Part shown: in pieces, positions 10,899 through 22,328 of the stretch
Layout: every line of letters starts with the position of its first letter
Numbering within the stretch: the first letter of the stretch is position 1
Assembly: GCA_032718475.1 (NCBI GenBank)
Contig: JAUCBJ010005210.1
Span: 1-43,539 of the forward strand
Direction of reading: 5' to 3'
Length of the DNA stretch: 43,539 bases
Origin: Nemertoderma westbladi
Taxonomy: Eukaryota; Xenacoelomorpha; Nemertodermatida; Nemertodermatidae
The notes under the pieces: generated by a model
Told to the model about the DNA's origin: nothing
Databases searched by the model: none
What the model saw: only the letters and a program-made list of their open reading frames with translations
Translations under genes and position numbers: made by a program

Positions 10899-11290
10899 AG
10901 ATACTGGAGATTAAAATATTATTTAATTGGCAAGAAAATGTCAGTTGCAACTTGCCTGGTCGTGAGCTTGCATGTAGAGTGGCGACCTAACATGGGAAGG
11001 TATTACCGGCTCTGAGGATGCTGTTATTGGTGTCGTATGAATAATGTACAGCCTCAAAGAGCCTTCCATATTTATCGGCTCGTAGCTTCTTCTGATTGGT
11101 CCGCAAGTAGTACAGTTCCCGATTTTCTATCTTGGCAAGCGCCAAACAGAGATATTATATTGCTGAAAAAGGCGGGTTGCCCTAAAATAAAAAATTATAA
11201 TGCACAAAAATATTATTTAAAGCTACCAAATTGGTATAGGCCTCTATAGTAATTATTTGTGATATTTCAATTTTCGTTACAGATGGATTA
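10899..11290. other. Non-coding stretch
   Basis: No recognised gene or repeat. A small open frame (11037-11249, plus) shows no domain. Confidence 0.35.
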
Positions 11291-11299
11291 AGTCACCAG

Positions 11300-11926
11300 T
11301 CTCAAGGTCAACTCTGGAGTATTCAGGGCTTGCAACACCAGTGGTGCTGGTTCCAAAACATCAAAAAACTTCGCGTAAACTGGCAACATGTCCATTTCTA
11401 TAGCTGTACAAACAAACAAACAGTCAAATTGAGCTTTTTTATATGTATGGGATAAATATAATACTGGATTTTTCAATCATATACTTATTACTCGATCCAC
11501 TTGTATCCACATAGGAGTCTAGTCTCAACTTGATATATTTCTCGAGATTGCTGACTGTGTACCAGTACTCCTTTTGATTGCAGTTTGCCTTCTTTAAAAG
11601 TGTGACATTGCCCATGTCAACAAACAAGTGAGTTGCATTCAATGCCTTTTATTGTAGACCTGCCAGTGTAGCTAGTGGATTTCGCTAATTCTTTGGTCAT
11701 TAAACACTCAAGTTGTTGTGAGATAGAATTCCGCAGTGACACCCCTACTTGTAGCTTGAGATACTCCAAAATATGTGGCTGCATCAGTATCATCTATCTC
11801 CATATCATCTTTATTAAATGCTTTTTGGAATTCAAAGGAACGGATACCAATAATCCCGGTAGTTTTGCAGAGCAGCTGGCGTAAACTAATCATAATACTA
11901 TATAGGATAGGGCCTACACCATACAA
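11300..11926 (-). pseudogene. Unrecognised minus-strand gene fragment with an intron
   Basis: Several minus-strand open segments can be joined. The middle exon reads LFVDMGNVTLLKKANC, YWYTVSNLEKYIKLRLDSYV and ends at 11492. An 88-bp intron follows (11491 to 11404), with donor GTAATAAG and a strong acceptor: a TTTG-rich pyrimidine tract then GTACAG. The next exon begins at 11403 and reads IEMDMLPVYAKFFDVLEPAP, LVLQALNTPELTL. The reading frame is kept across the junction (phase 1), which supports true splicing. Upstream (11926-11700) the frame reads FEFQKAFNKDDMEIDDTDAA and is then broken. I do not recognise the family. It could be an exon-intron remnant of a transposon or of a host gene. Confidence 0.4.
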
Positions 11927-12499
11927 CTCTAGACTATCCTAAAGCTCTTCGGGTAAAGTTTTACTCCTACTGCTGAACTGTTATATTTCAATAGGCTACG
12001 TCTGCAGACTATAGTTGAGGCAGAGGCCTGTTTTTCGTAACCCTGGTAAACCAGAGAGAGTCATACCCAGATAATTATTTTAAAAAATTGGAAGACCAGA
12101 GCCAGATATCAGATACTTTGCTTAATTTTTTTTTATTTTAACTAAACCCCACACGGGGTAATTTGGTTTTAATCACATAAAAAGTAAAATCGGTTAAAAA
12201 TTTATATTTACAATATATTTATAGAGGGCACAATATAATATAAATAAAATAACACGTTATGTTGTGAGTTAATATTTCAGCCAACTCCTCATTGTTGGGC
12301 AGCGCGCACATGACAGGCAATAATATATATTTCAAGCACTTGAGCCACAAAACTTTTCTTATTTTTGTACTTACAATAATATTTTTATTGCTTTTTAATG
12401 TAGACCTAATGATTGATGTATAATGATAATTCCTAAAATGTAGAAATAGAAATAAATATGCCTATTCAGGCATTCTGTGCTACTGTTACACCCCGTCCC
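11927..12499. other. Non-coding, AT-rich
   Basis: No gene supported. Long A/T runs near 12126-12260; nothing else stands out. Confidence 0.4.
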
Positions 12500-13625
12500 C
12501 ATACACCATCTGCATCTCGAGAGAAAACAATGAGAATATGAGCATGTTCTATTTATTGCATGATGGTGGATCAAACATGGTCAGGGGTTGACTAACGTTG
12601 ACAACGGTTCCACATGGCAGTTGTGCTAGTATTTGTATCACAGTCCAAGTAGTTGTTAAACAATTCAGTCTCCAAATGCCGATAAATTTCACAGCACTTT
12701 AATAAGAGTTACAAAGACCTTCGCCATTTGTACAAAATTCAGAAGTATGGCCAAAAGCAGTTATTCAGGATGATGATAATTTATTCAGGATGTCAATAGT
12801 TGGTGAGTTCTACATTTGATATGGTCGAGTGGCGGCTCGAAATGCAGGTTAGCTACACTCATGTTTGTGCTGAAGTTGAAACAGCTTTCGAAATAAATCT
12901 CACTAAATCTGAAATTTATCTGCTTCACAATCTGATCAAGATTGCGTGGGTGGTAGTGATGCCACTCTTTCCTATGAGTTGTTTCTTCTAAGTAATGCGT
13001 TAATAATCTTCATACGACATTACAATGAACCAGACTTCATGGGGCTTTGTTCTTTTAAATTGGAGATGAGCTGCTGCAACTGTAATTAAAGGTGTAATAT
13101 TTTGGTTTTGTTCAGAAGTGGAAAAAATGATTTGTTCTTTTATGCATTCATTGCACTCTGATGTCAAGAAACGATTTGATAAGATTCAATCTATTGAACC
13201 GAACCCATTCGTTCATCTGGCCACTATTATGGATCCATGTCGCAAACTAAAGTTGTATTCATCAGATAACATGCATGGTTTGGCATTGGCAAATGAAGTT
13301 GTGCGAACGAATCGCCATTTAACTCTGGTGATCCACTGCATTCTCCAGTGGCTAGAGCCGTATGAATAGATATGGCTAGTATTAGTAGTAACTTCTATCC
13401 ATGGTTGAGGAAATGTTAGAAATTGAGGAATAATACTTGGGTACCTTGTGCTGAGGGGGTGTGCGATCTGTGCTCATCTCAAAAAACAAATTGATAATTC
13501 ATCCATCATTTTGGCATGGTGGAAGGACAATTATTCTAAGTACCCGATGTTTTTCATGATGGCACACATGCTGGTATAAATTATACACCATGCCCAAAAT
13601 CATCTGGCTGCAGAGAAAGCAGAAA
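12500..13625 (+). pseudogene. hAT-superfamily transposase pseudogene
   Basis: Fragments of a hAT DDE transposase in the expected order. HDGGSNMV and LTNVDNG-TWQLC (about 12560-12625) resemble the region with the second catalytic Asp. STFDMVEWRLEMQ (about 12807-12846) resembles the RWNSTxxMLERLLE block. VKKRFDKIQ, FVHLATIMDPCRKLKL (13155-13255) resembles the 'ATLLDPRFK' block. ILAWWKDNYSKYPMFFMMA (about 13508-13565) resembles the C-terminal dimerisation domain that carries the last catalytic Glu nearby. Stops and frameshifts separate all the blocks. The part from 13064 on is duplicated in inverted orientation at 16930-17472. Terminal inverted repeats and an 8-bp target duplication were not identified. 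Confidence 0.65.
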
Positions 13626-14400
13626 TGTTACTATTTATAAAATTCAGTCTATAACTATTTATAAAATTCAATCAATGTTTACTTAAATTTGTTTATTCTT
13701 AATTTGTTATTGATAATATGTTACATTAATTTGTTTTGCTATATACAGGTACTGTTGGTACTTTGTAAATAATAAAAAACATTATTTTACTACAAACTAC
13801 AGTACCGAATTATTTTGCCCTTTTAAATTTAAAATTCTAAATTAAGCCCTAAAGCCCAAAATTCATCAATTTCAGTTTGGACCCTTTTGACACCCAGCTT
13901 TGTTGTATATATGCTGCAATTGGGGGTCATGCATGTTTGAGTAAACCAGAAAGGTTTTAAGCTAGTAGGAGTTATATATGAGAAATGGCATCCAGTTTGG
14001 GAAACCGTATCTAGAATGAGACAGGGACTTCATATCATAATAGTACATAATTAACAAATTAAAAAAAAAAATGTGATGGTAACACCACCCAGTGGCTCCA
14101 GAAATCGAGGCATCTGACCAAGCAAGCCAATCAAGCCAAGCATCTGACCAATCTAGATTTTGTTTTGCAGACTATGACTTAGGAGTGACTCAGAATCACT
14201 AGAGGGAGCCATATGGTTCCTCAGCTCATTAGAACAGGCTTAGGGTTGGTCTTTTTATTAACTCCAAGAAGAAGAACGTCGGGTTCACTCTGTCAAGTAC
14301 AATGCACACATCTACAACCAGACACTATATACTATTGGAGGTGTCTCATTGGTTCCCCCATGCTTGACACTAGTACAAAGCCACCACCGCTTTGCGGGAC
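13064..14400 (+). repeat. Left arm of a large inverted repeat (about 1.3 kb)
   Basis: This segment reappears inverted at 16171-17472. It starts at AGATGAGCTGCTGCAACTG and ends at GCTTTGCGGGAC. It carries the 3' half of the hAT pseudogene, an AT-rich spacer, a roughly 185-bp unit and RTE fragment B. The arms look nearly identical, so the inversion-duplication is much younger than the elements inside it. Confidence 0.85.
13902..14090 (+). repeat. Approx. 185-bp unit present three times
   Basis: The segment from GTTGTATATATGCTGCAATT to GTGATGGTAACACCACC occurs here (plus) and inverted at 15990-16170 and 16482-16672. The 16482 copy is part of the right inverted-repeat arm. The 15990 copy is extra and joins RTE fragment C directly to the arm, marking a second rearrangement breakpoint. 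Confidence 0.8.
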
Positions 14401-14613
14401 ATTGCTTTCGCTGCTTTCACCATGAGGACCAGCTAGTGTACAATCTTGTGCTTTGGCAGCCCCATGGAGAAAATAAGCATGGTTGTCCAACATGACTTTC
14501 AAGAGATGCTTCCTAAAGGACACTGGCCTTGAAGAGGCGGATATTCTCGCGAAAGTCATGGGGATAGTGAGTTGAGGAAGTACAACTTTGTTGATAAGCC
14601 AGCATAGCATTAT
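14083..14613 (+). pseudogene. RTE-like LINE fragment B (old, plus strand)
   Basis: The most diverged copy of the LINE family. Recognisable parts are NLDFVLQT (in place of DFADD), LGLVFLLTPR, SLCQVQCTHLQPDTIYYW and LKDTGLEEADILAKVMG. An internal deletion joins the SGLFINS-type block to the CVKYNAHI-type block near 14275. Stops and indels break every frame. It ends near 14607, at the foot of the perfect hairpin. Its first 320 bp belong to the left inverted-repeat arm. Confidence 0.7.
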
Positions 14614-14664
14614 TGGGCTTTCCAATTGTGGATATGCAATCCACAATTGGAACGCCCAATAATG
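14608..14664. repeat. 26-bp-stem hairpin
   Basis: Stem 14608-14633 (begins CATTATTGGGC) pairs with 14639-14664 (ends GCCCAATAATG) with one mismatch and a 5-nt loop ATGCA. It sits exactly at the 3' edge of LINE fragment B. Confidence 0.85.
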
Positions 14665-15227
14665 ACGTGACAAAGTGTTTTCGAAGCTGATATAGCATCT
14701 CAATGTGTAGTTTCAATGCAGCAGGCCCATTATAATAGTAGTAGTTCTTGTGCTGAATACGTGACCTAAATTTGATACCACTTAATAGTGTTAACACTTA
14801 TAGTTTATTTTTATGTTTATTTTATTAATGGCAGCAGAGCGGCAGTGGGATGGTTTATCTGGCCGGCGATACCAGATACAGATGTACATGTTGCAGGAGC
14901 AGTACTGGTATGGTATCATTAGTGAAATTAAGAAAGCTGATGCACAATTGCTGACCGATAAGTGAAGGGTCTAGAAATGACAAGTCTTGTCTTGTACTAC
15001 AGTATCTTGCTTTGGAGATGATAATTATTCTGTAACTTATTCGATATTGTTCTAATTTTTTTTTTCATGTTCAGACATTAATGTCAACTTTACTCTGTCG
15101 TTATTATTCATTTTTTAAGTGAAGAAATAATTTATTAAGATTACAATTATTTATTATATCCAGCCGTTTGAATTATACTTTACTGTGGAATTCATGATCT
15201 TGAATTACCAAAACGATGAACCTCCTA
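14665..15227. other. Non-coding stretch
   Basis: No gene recognised. This is the unique loop region between LINE fragments B and C, inside the large inverted repeat. Confidence 0.4.
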
Positions 15228-15989
15228 CTACTACTACTACTAGGATCGGCATGCTGCATTGCAGCTGCATTTTTAAGAATGCTGTGCCGGCTTGTCAACA
15301 AAATTGCACCGCCACAACTCCCTATCACCCATGACATTTGCTAGATCATCCGCATCTTTAAGGCCAGTGTCCTTTAAGATGCGTCTCAAGAAAGTCATGG
15401 GCTGTCCACCATGCTTATTCACTCCATGAGGCTGCCAAAGTACAAGATTATGCACTGGCTGGTCCTCACGGCGAAAGCAATGTCCTGCAAAGCGGAGGCG
15501 ATTTTGTTCTAGTGTCAAGCTTGGGGGAACCAATGAGACACCTCCAATGTTATATAGTGTCTGGTTGGAGATGTGTGCATTGTACTTGACACAATGAACC
15601 CGGCGTAGCATTCTTGTGAATGTGCCATCCAGAGATTTGGTGTCCTCAGCAGGTGTCCTCAGCAGTTAGAGCCCAGCATGGACTCCCGTAGAGGAGTACT
15701 GGAACTACTGCTGCTCTAAATAATCGGACCTTAAGTTTCCGATTAATTCTCGGTGACTTCCAAATCCTGGAAAGCCTATTCAAGGCTGCCCATGCCTTTC
15801 CCTTACGTATTCGAAGGTCCTCACCTGACTTCCGGATCCATGATCCCAGGTAACAGAAGTCATCCACATGCTCAAGCACACCATCTTTTGAGGTTATGCG
15901 CATCATCCGATCAGAGACTTGCTGAGGACTTTCAAAGTTAACTGTCAAAATTTTGGGCTTTCTGGAGTTAATAAAAAGACCAACACTAG
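15228..15989 (-). pseudogene. RTE-like LINE fragment C (C-terminal region and 3' tail)
   Basis: Copy on the minus strand, nearly identical to the matching part of the 23970-25772 element. Read from 15989 down to 15228 it contains SVGLFINSRKPKILTVNF, CYLGSWIRKSGEDLRIRKG, LLYGSPCWALTAEDT, MLRRVHCVKYNAHISNQTLY and GHCFRREDQPVHNLVLWQP, ends at NFVDKPAQHS, and has the 3' tail (TAG)n. A 13-bp duplication (GGTGTCCTCAGCA, near 15637-15660) breaks the frame. The 5' side stops abruptly at 15989, where it abuts the 185-bp unit. Such C-terminal regions follow the RT in RTE-like LINEs; the element is 5' truncated. Confidence 0.8.
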
Positions 15990-16170
15990 GTGGTGTTACC
16001 ATCACATTTTTTTTTAATTTGTTAATTATGTACTATTATGATATGAAGTCCCTGTCTCATTCTAGATACGGTTTCCCAAACTGGATGCCATTTCTCATAA
16101 CTCCTACTAGCTTAAAACCTTTCTGGTTTACTCAAACATGCATGACCCCCAATTGCAGCATATATACAAC

Positions 16171-17472
16171 GTCCCGCAAAGCGGTGGTGGCTTTGTACTA
16201 GTGTCAAGCATGGGGGAACCAATGAGACACCTCCAATAGTATATAGTGTCTGGTTGTAGATGTGTGCATTGTACTTGACAGAGTGAACCCGACGTTCTTC
16301 TTCTTGGAGTTAATAAAAAGACCAACCCTAAGCCTGTTCTAATGAGCTGAGGAACCATATGGCTCCCTCTAGTGATTCTGAGTCACTCCTAAGTCATAGT
16401 CTGCAAAACAAAATCTAGATTGGTCAGATGCTTGGCTTGATTGGCTTGCTTGGTCAGATGCCTCGATTTCTGGAGCCACTGGGTGGTGTTACCATCACAT
16501 TTTTTTTTAAATTTGTTAATTATGTACTATTATGATATGAAGTCCCTGCCTCATTCTAGATACGGTTTCCCAAACTGGATGCCATTTCTCATATATAACT
16601 CCTACTAGCTTAAAACCTTTCTGGTTTACTCAAACATGCATGACCCCCAATTGCAGCATATATACAACAAAGCTGGGTGTCAAAAGGGTCCAAACTGAAA
16701 TTGGTGAATTTTGGGCTTTAGGGCTTAATTTAGAATTTTAAATTTAAAAGGGCAAAATAATTCGGTACTATAGTTTGTAGTAAAATAATGTTTTTTATTA
16801 TTTACAAAGTACCAACAGTACCTGTATATAGCAAAACAAATTAATGTAACATATTATCAATAACAAATTAAGAATAAACAAATTTAAGTAAACATTGATT
16901 GAATTTTATAAATAGTTATAGACTGAATTTTATAAATAGTAACATTTCTGCTTTCTCTGCAGCCAGATGATTTTGGGCATGGTGTATAATTTATACCAGC
17001 ATGTGTGCCATCATGAAAAACATCGGGTACTTAGAATAATTGTCCTTCCACCATGCCAAAATGATGGATGAATTATCAATTTGTTTTTTGAGATGAGCAC
17101 AGATCGCACACCCCCTCAGCACAAGCTACCCAAGTATTATTCCTCAATTTCTAACATTTCCTCAACCATGGATAGAAGTTACTACTAATACTAGCCATAT
17201 CTATTCATACGGCTCTAGCCACTGGAGAATGCAGTGGATCACCAGAGCGATGCCAAACCATGCATGTTATCTGATGAATACAACTTTAGTTTGCGACCTG
17301 GATCCATAATAGTGGCCAGATGAACGAATGGGTTCGGTTCAATAGATTGAATCTTATAAAATCGTTTCTTGACATCAGAGTTCAATGAATGTATAAAAGA
17401 ACAAATCATTTTTTCCACTTCTGAACAAAACCAAAATATTACACCTTTAATTACAGTTGCAGCAGCTCATCT
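16171..17472 (-). repeat. Right arm of the large inverted repeat
   Basis: Reverse complement of 13064-14400. It contains, in minus orientation, a second copy of the hAT C-terminal region (about 16930-17472), the AT-rich spacer, the 185-bp unit (16482-16672) and the LINE fragment B segment (16171-16481). The main difference is a deletion of about 36 bp near 17248 relative to the left arm. Confidence 0.85.
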
Positions 17473-17978
17473 ATATGGCCGGGCCATATCGTAACATATA
17501 TTATATCAGATTGTTATATTGCCAAATACATGTTACAAGTTACCTTCCCATATTACGTGATCCAAATATTTACCGTACCGATTAAAAAAAAAAAAGTACT
17601 AAAAAAAATAAAGTACAATATTTAATACTGAAACAAAATATATTTATGAAAACTAACAGCACATATTTTAGCACACTGAAGTAAAGTTTTACTTTACCAT
17701 AATGATACATGCAGAAGAAACAAGATAAGAGTAATAAACCACATTTACTGCTACAATATTTACACTTTAAAATAATAATTTAAATAACTAAATTGAAGTA
17801 ATAAAATGAAAATGAGAAGATGTATTAAAAATGTCTACTCTAAATTAGAAACGAAATTAACAAAGTTTAGCACGAATCTGCAATCCGAATGTTTACATCG
17901 CACTTAATAAGATATTTGTATTTTTGAGATATTCTTACATCTGCAGTCTGTATGTAATGTAAGTTAAAACTTCTTAAA
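17473..17978. other. Non-coding; contains a dispersed 60-bp repeat
   Basis: 17474-17533 (TATGGCCGGGCCATATCGTA, then AACATATATTAT...CAGATTG) matches 23368-23427 with few changes. The first half is itself palindromic (TATGGCCGGGCCATA). The rest is AT-rich with no gene. Confidence 0.55.
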
Positions 17979-18570
17979 GCTCGCATGTGTTATAAAACAC
18001 AATACTAAAACATACGCAACAAAACTATTATAGAACACTTACTTAACCTCGCCTCTGAACACATTTAGGTGCTCGTATGTGTTATAAAACACAATACTAA
18101 GACATACGCAACAAAACTAATATAGAACACTTACTTAACCTCTGAACATATTTAGGTGCCCGTATGTGTTATAAAACACAATAATAAAACATACGCAACA
18201 AAACTAATATAGAACACTTACTTAACCTCGCCTCTGAACACATTTAGGTGCTCGTATGTGTTATAAAACACAATACTATAAAACATACGCAACAAATCTA
18301 ATATAGAACACTTCCTTAACCTCTGAACACATTTAGGTGCTCGTATGTGTTATAAAACACAATACTAAAACATACGCAACAAAACTAATATAGAACACTT
18401 AACCTCTGAACATATTTAGGTGCTCGTATGTGTTATAAAACACAATAACAAAACATAGGCAACAAAACTAATATAGAACACTTACTTAACCTCTGAACAA
18501 ATTTAGGTGCTCGTATGTGTTATAAAACACAATGCTAAAACATACGCAACAAAAATAATATAGAAAGAAA
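17979..18570. repeat. Satellite array, seven units of 83-92 bp
   Basis: Units start at about 17979, 18071, 18158, 18250, 18339, 18422 and 18509 with GCTCGTATGTG. Each holds GTGTTATAAAACAC (a self-complementary hairpin) and a CGTATGT...ACATACG pair, then AACTAATATAGAACAC and CTCTGAACACATTTAGG. Length differences come from presence or absence of small blocks such as CGCC and TTACTTAACC. Confidence 0.9.
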
Positions 18571-18724
18571 ACTTACTATAAAATAAATCACTATTATGAT
18601 GTCCAAGTCAAAGTCATATTATTACGTGGTGGTGCGTTAGTTGGAGAATTTTCTGTATTTGACAGTAATTGTTGATATAAGTCATCTGAATTTATATCAT
18701 CACTATTAGTAGTACACAATCCAA

Positions 18725-19109
18725 AATCATGGGTAGCTAGTAGATGTGTTGGAGAAAGCTTTCGCCTTCTCCAATCTATTATAGGCATCCATCGATTGTT
18801 TTATTGTCTTTGTGGAGTCGTACGTCCTCTTCTGGGTGATACCACTGTGACCCATATGCTGAGCCACATTTCTACGTCGTCTGGGTCACCAGGTAGCCGC
18901 TGGTTGCATATGCTCAGCGCATGACGAACAGATGTACTTCCCGCCTTGCTCTTCGATTCTGGTAGAATTAATTTCCACAGATTGTTAAAGAGTGTTGAAG
19001 TATTGTCAACGGAGTTTCCACTGGGATTTGTAAACATCAGGTCTGATTTACTAGCAAGTGGACTGAATAGTGTGCGGCCAAACTCAAACCAAGCAAGCAA
19101 CATTATTAT
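18725..19109 (-). pseudogene. Tyrosine-recombinase-like C-terminal fragment (Crypton-like)
   Basis: On the minus strand the frame from 19103 reads WFEFGRTLFSPLASKSDLMF, LFNNLWKLILPESKSKAGS, TSVRHALSICNQRLPGDPDD. After a one-base frameshift near 18865 it continues VAQHMGHSGITQKRTYDS (Tyr codon 18820-18822). The spacing T-x-x-R-x-x-x-x-[ST] ... H-M-G-H-S ... Y fits the R / HxxH(R) / Y active site of tyrosine recombinases found in Crypton-like and related animal transposons. The N-terminal half with the first Arg is missing. It lies directly beside the satellite array; whether the two are linked is unknown. Family assignment is moderate, from motif spacing only. Confidence 0.45.
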
Positions 19110-19217
19110 AAACGGCTTCAGGCATTGTTAACTTAATGGGCCCTTGATAATTAGAGTTGTGATTAAACACCTTTATGCTCATATATCACCAGTTTCAGAG
19201 TTTTAACATTAACACAG

Positions 19218-19290
19218 TACGCGTAGGTGATACGCGTAGCTATGCGTAGGTCCTACGCGAACTACGCGTAGGTGCTACCCATAACTATGC
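19218..19290. repeat. CTACGCGTAG palindrome cluster, left
   Basis: Repeated ACGCGTAG/CTACGCG words (for example TACGCGTAGCTATGCGTAGG and CTACGCGTAGGTGCTACCC). They are CpG-rich inside an AT-rich background. A similar cluster lies at 22739-22930, on the other side of the LINE. Confidence 0.75.
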
Positions 19291-19559
19291 CTATACGACG
19301 TTTATCATTAGTAAGCAAATATATTCCAAAGCGGTTCAGTACTAAAATAAGACAATACTGTATGTTCAATATACAACCATCAAATGGTTTCAACAGAAAT
19401 GTCTCCTATACCTGTTGTATATATAATCCATGTAGTGGCATACTGTACGCTACTACAGTTGCGCGCGCAATACTGTTTTATAATTATGTTTAGAGTTCAA
19501 AAATAGTTTACAAGGAAATAGGCAGATGGTTCTTATCGATTCTCCATTGCTATTTATTG

Positions 19560-22328
19560 CCTTTATTCACGAGAGGGAAAGGATATAAGCTGGAGGATAT
19601 AATCGCTTTGACAACACATTAGATTTAGTTTTTTCTTCAGATGATTTGTTTATCTCTGATGTATTTGTCACAACGCCCTTTTCCACTAGCGACCACTCTA
19701 GTGTGTGTTTTAGTATTTTGTCACCTAATCAGACAGAGTCAATTGAACTTAAATTAGGTTATTATGATTTTAGACACGCTAACAATGCAGATTTTTCAAA
19801 GTTTATTGACCGTAATAATTTTCGAAATGCGTTTGGTAATTGTAATACTGTTAATGAGTACTGGTCTGTTCTTAGTGATGCACTAAAATCTGGAATTGAT
19901 AAATTTGTGCCATTTAAAATGTTCAAGGTCAATTCCAGAACTAAGCTGTTACCGGCCTATGTGAGAAAATTTCAGAAAAATAAAAAAGCATTATGGCGCC
20001 GCAGACACACCATAAATGGAATGTCTAAATACAAACGTTGTGCTAAAGCCACTGCGAGAGCGGCGTTTAGAACTGAATGCATTCGTGAAAACCATGTGCT
20101 TAGTTCTGGAAAGCCGGATGCAATATTTCAATTTGTAAACAGTAAGAGACACAACCGATCTGGTATTTCACCCTTGAAATTTAAAGGGGACACTGTTGTC
20201 GATGATTGTACTAAGTCCAAAATTTTATGTCAGGTTTTTTCTGAAAACTTTACATTAGATAATGACACTACCTATTTTTAATCATAGAGTGCCTAATAAT
20301 ATTAGTAAGTAAATCAACAATCAATTTGTCTCCCTTAAACGTGTATACTATACTTCGTAAAATTAATGCGAAAGTGAGTAATACTCCAGATGGTTTACCT
20401 AGCTTCATGTATTCTAAGTTAGCTCGTTGTTTATGTAGGCCGTTGTCTGTTATATTTAATGTCTCGTTTGTCACTCATGCATTACCTACTGTGTGGTTAA
20501 CTGCAAATATTGTGCCGATATTTAAGAAGGGCAACCCCACTGACCCATACAATTACCGCCCAGTTTCACTTACCTGTGTAGCGTGCAAGCTAATGGAACT
20601 CTGTGTTAAATCCGAACTAGCTGATTACTTACGAACGAATAAAATTATAACGAAGGCGCAACACGGATTCATGAAACGTCGATCCACATGCACCCAGCTT
20701 TTAACCTGTTCAAACGAATGGTTTAAGGTATTAGACTTTCGCCATAAAGTTGATGTGGTGTACATTGACTTAGCCAAAGCATTCGATTCGGTTGTGCACA
20801 ATAAATTGATCCACAAATTAGCTAGTTACGGAATTACTGGTAACTTATTACTTTGGATTGGTGCGTTCCTTAGTGATCGTAGACAATGTGTAGTTGTTGG
20901 TAATAGTACCTCGGAATTTGTAAAGGTTATATCTGGTACTGTACAAGGCAGTGTACTGGGGCCGCTATTGTTCCTGCTATATGTAAACGATCTTCCTGCA
21001 CAACTAGAAAACGTTTCCTGTGATCTATTTGCAGATGACTTAAAAAATACACGCGCGTTCATCTGATAGCGATTTGCTTCACGCATCACTTCGTAGTCTG
21101 GAGAAGTGGACAGCCGAATGGTAACTTACTATAGCGGCTCACAAGTGCACTGTAGTTCATTTTGGTGGTAAACAAATAGATGTCCCGAAACAATATTTTC
21201 TTAACGATAGGTTACTTAAGCCCGATACAGAATGTAGAGATTTAGGCGTAACTTTTAGCGATAATTTAAAATTCGATCGACATTGTAAAGTTCAAGCTGT
21301 TAAAGGTTTTAAGATCGCCAATTTAATTTTTAGGTGCTTCCATTAGTAATGTAAAAGCTTTATTAACGGCATATAAAGCGTACGTTCGGCCGCTGGTAGA
21401 ATATTGTACTCCCCTTTCCAACTGGGCTCCATTGATCTGATCGAAAGAGTCCAGCGTTATTTCACGCGTAGGTTATTTGCTCGATGCCGACTAGGTAATA
21501 TAACCTACATGGAGCATTTGCAGTTTTTGGACTTACAACCTCTAGAAGTCCGTAGGTTAATTTTCGATTTAAAAATGACATACTCCATTATTCACAATTG
21601 TGTTGATTTGGATTTTGATTCCTTTTTCAGTGGTGCGAGTACACTTAACACAAGAGGTCATAATTTTAAACTGTTTCAATATCGCGCTAGACTCCAAATT
21701 AGTAAATTTCGTTTTAGTAACCGAGTTGTTTCAATTTGGAATAATTTATCGGATGACATAGTGAACTCATCCAACAAAGATATTTTTACGTCTAGACTGA
21801 AGGAGGCAAATCTACTAACCTATTGTAAATTTAATCGATTGTTATAATTTTTATTTCAATATTTTTAGACAATTATTTGTATTGTAATTTGTATTTGTAT
21901 TGTATTGTATTGTAATTATTTGTATCTGTATTTTTATACTGTATGTATTTTATTTTTTAGACTGGACAAGTTTTACTGTACTGCCAAGTCGATTTTAATG
22001 TATGTTGTCTTACTAGATATATTTTACTGGACTGCATAGACGTTGGAAATCAAATTTTCTTACTGTAGGCTAATTTTGTTATGTCAAATTCATTTCTTAA
22101 TGTATGTTTTTATGTCACACTAATGTTTTACTGTATATTTTTTAGACTGAGACTATTCATGCAATATTGTTAGTTGTCAGTATTGTACATCGATTAATAT
22201 TAAGTTGTAGGATATTTAGTGTTGTCTTTCACCTATTAGTGTTAATTTTTAACCTTGGTGATTTTCTCCCTCTATTAATAATTGTATAATATATGAGGTG
22301 TTAATAATAATAATAATAATAATATATT
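19560..22328 (+). pseudogene. Jockey-superfamily LINE (CR1/Rex1-like), 5' truncated, frameshifted
   Basis: ORF2 remnant of a non-LTR retrotransposon. The readable parts are the end of the apurinic-like endonuclease (NTLDLVFSSDDLFISDV, TSDHSSV) and the RT with KKGNPTDPYNYRPVSLT, VVYIDLAKAFDSVVH, SGTVQGSVLGPLLFLLYVND and an intact LFADD (21025-21039). The C-terminal region includes TYMEHLQFLDLQPLEVRRL and FSNRVVSIWNNL and ends at 21847. The frame breaks near 20281, just after FADD (about 21045), and near 21340-21400. The untranslated tail is T-rich and ends in (TAA)n at about 22299-22328, a microsatellite tail common in CR1/Rex1/L2 relatives. The 5' end near 19500-19560 is truncated. No clear target-site duplication was found. 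Confidence 0.8.

Noticed and set aside
14213-14425. 70-codon ORF repeated on the minus strand at 16128-16358
   Set aside because: It appears twice only because both arms of the inverted repeat carry the same decayed LINE fragment in a non-native frame.
18808-18822. Reading the MGHS...Y block as chance
   Set aside because: The motif is joined in order to an upstream Arg motif and a protein-like segment, so I kept a moderate tyrosine-recombinase call instead.
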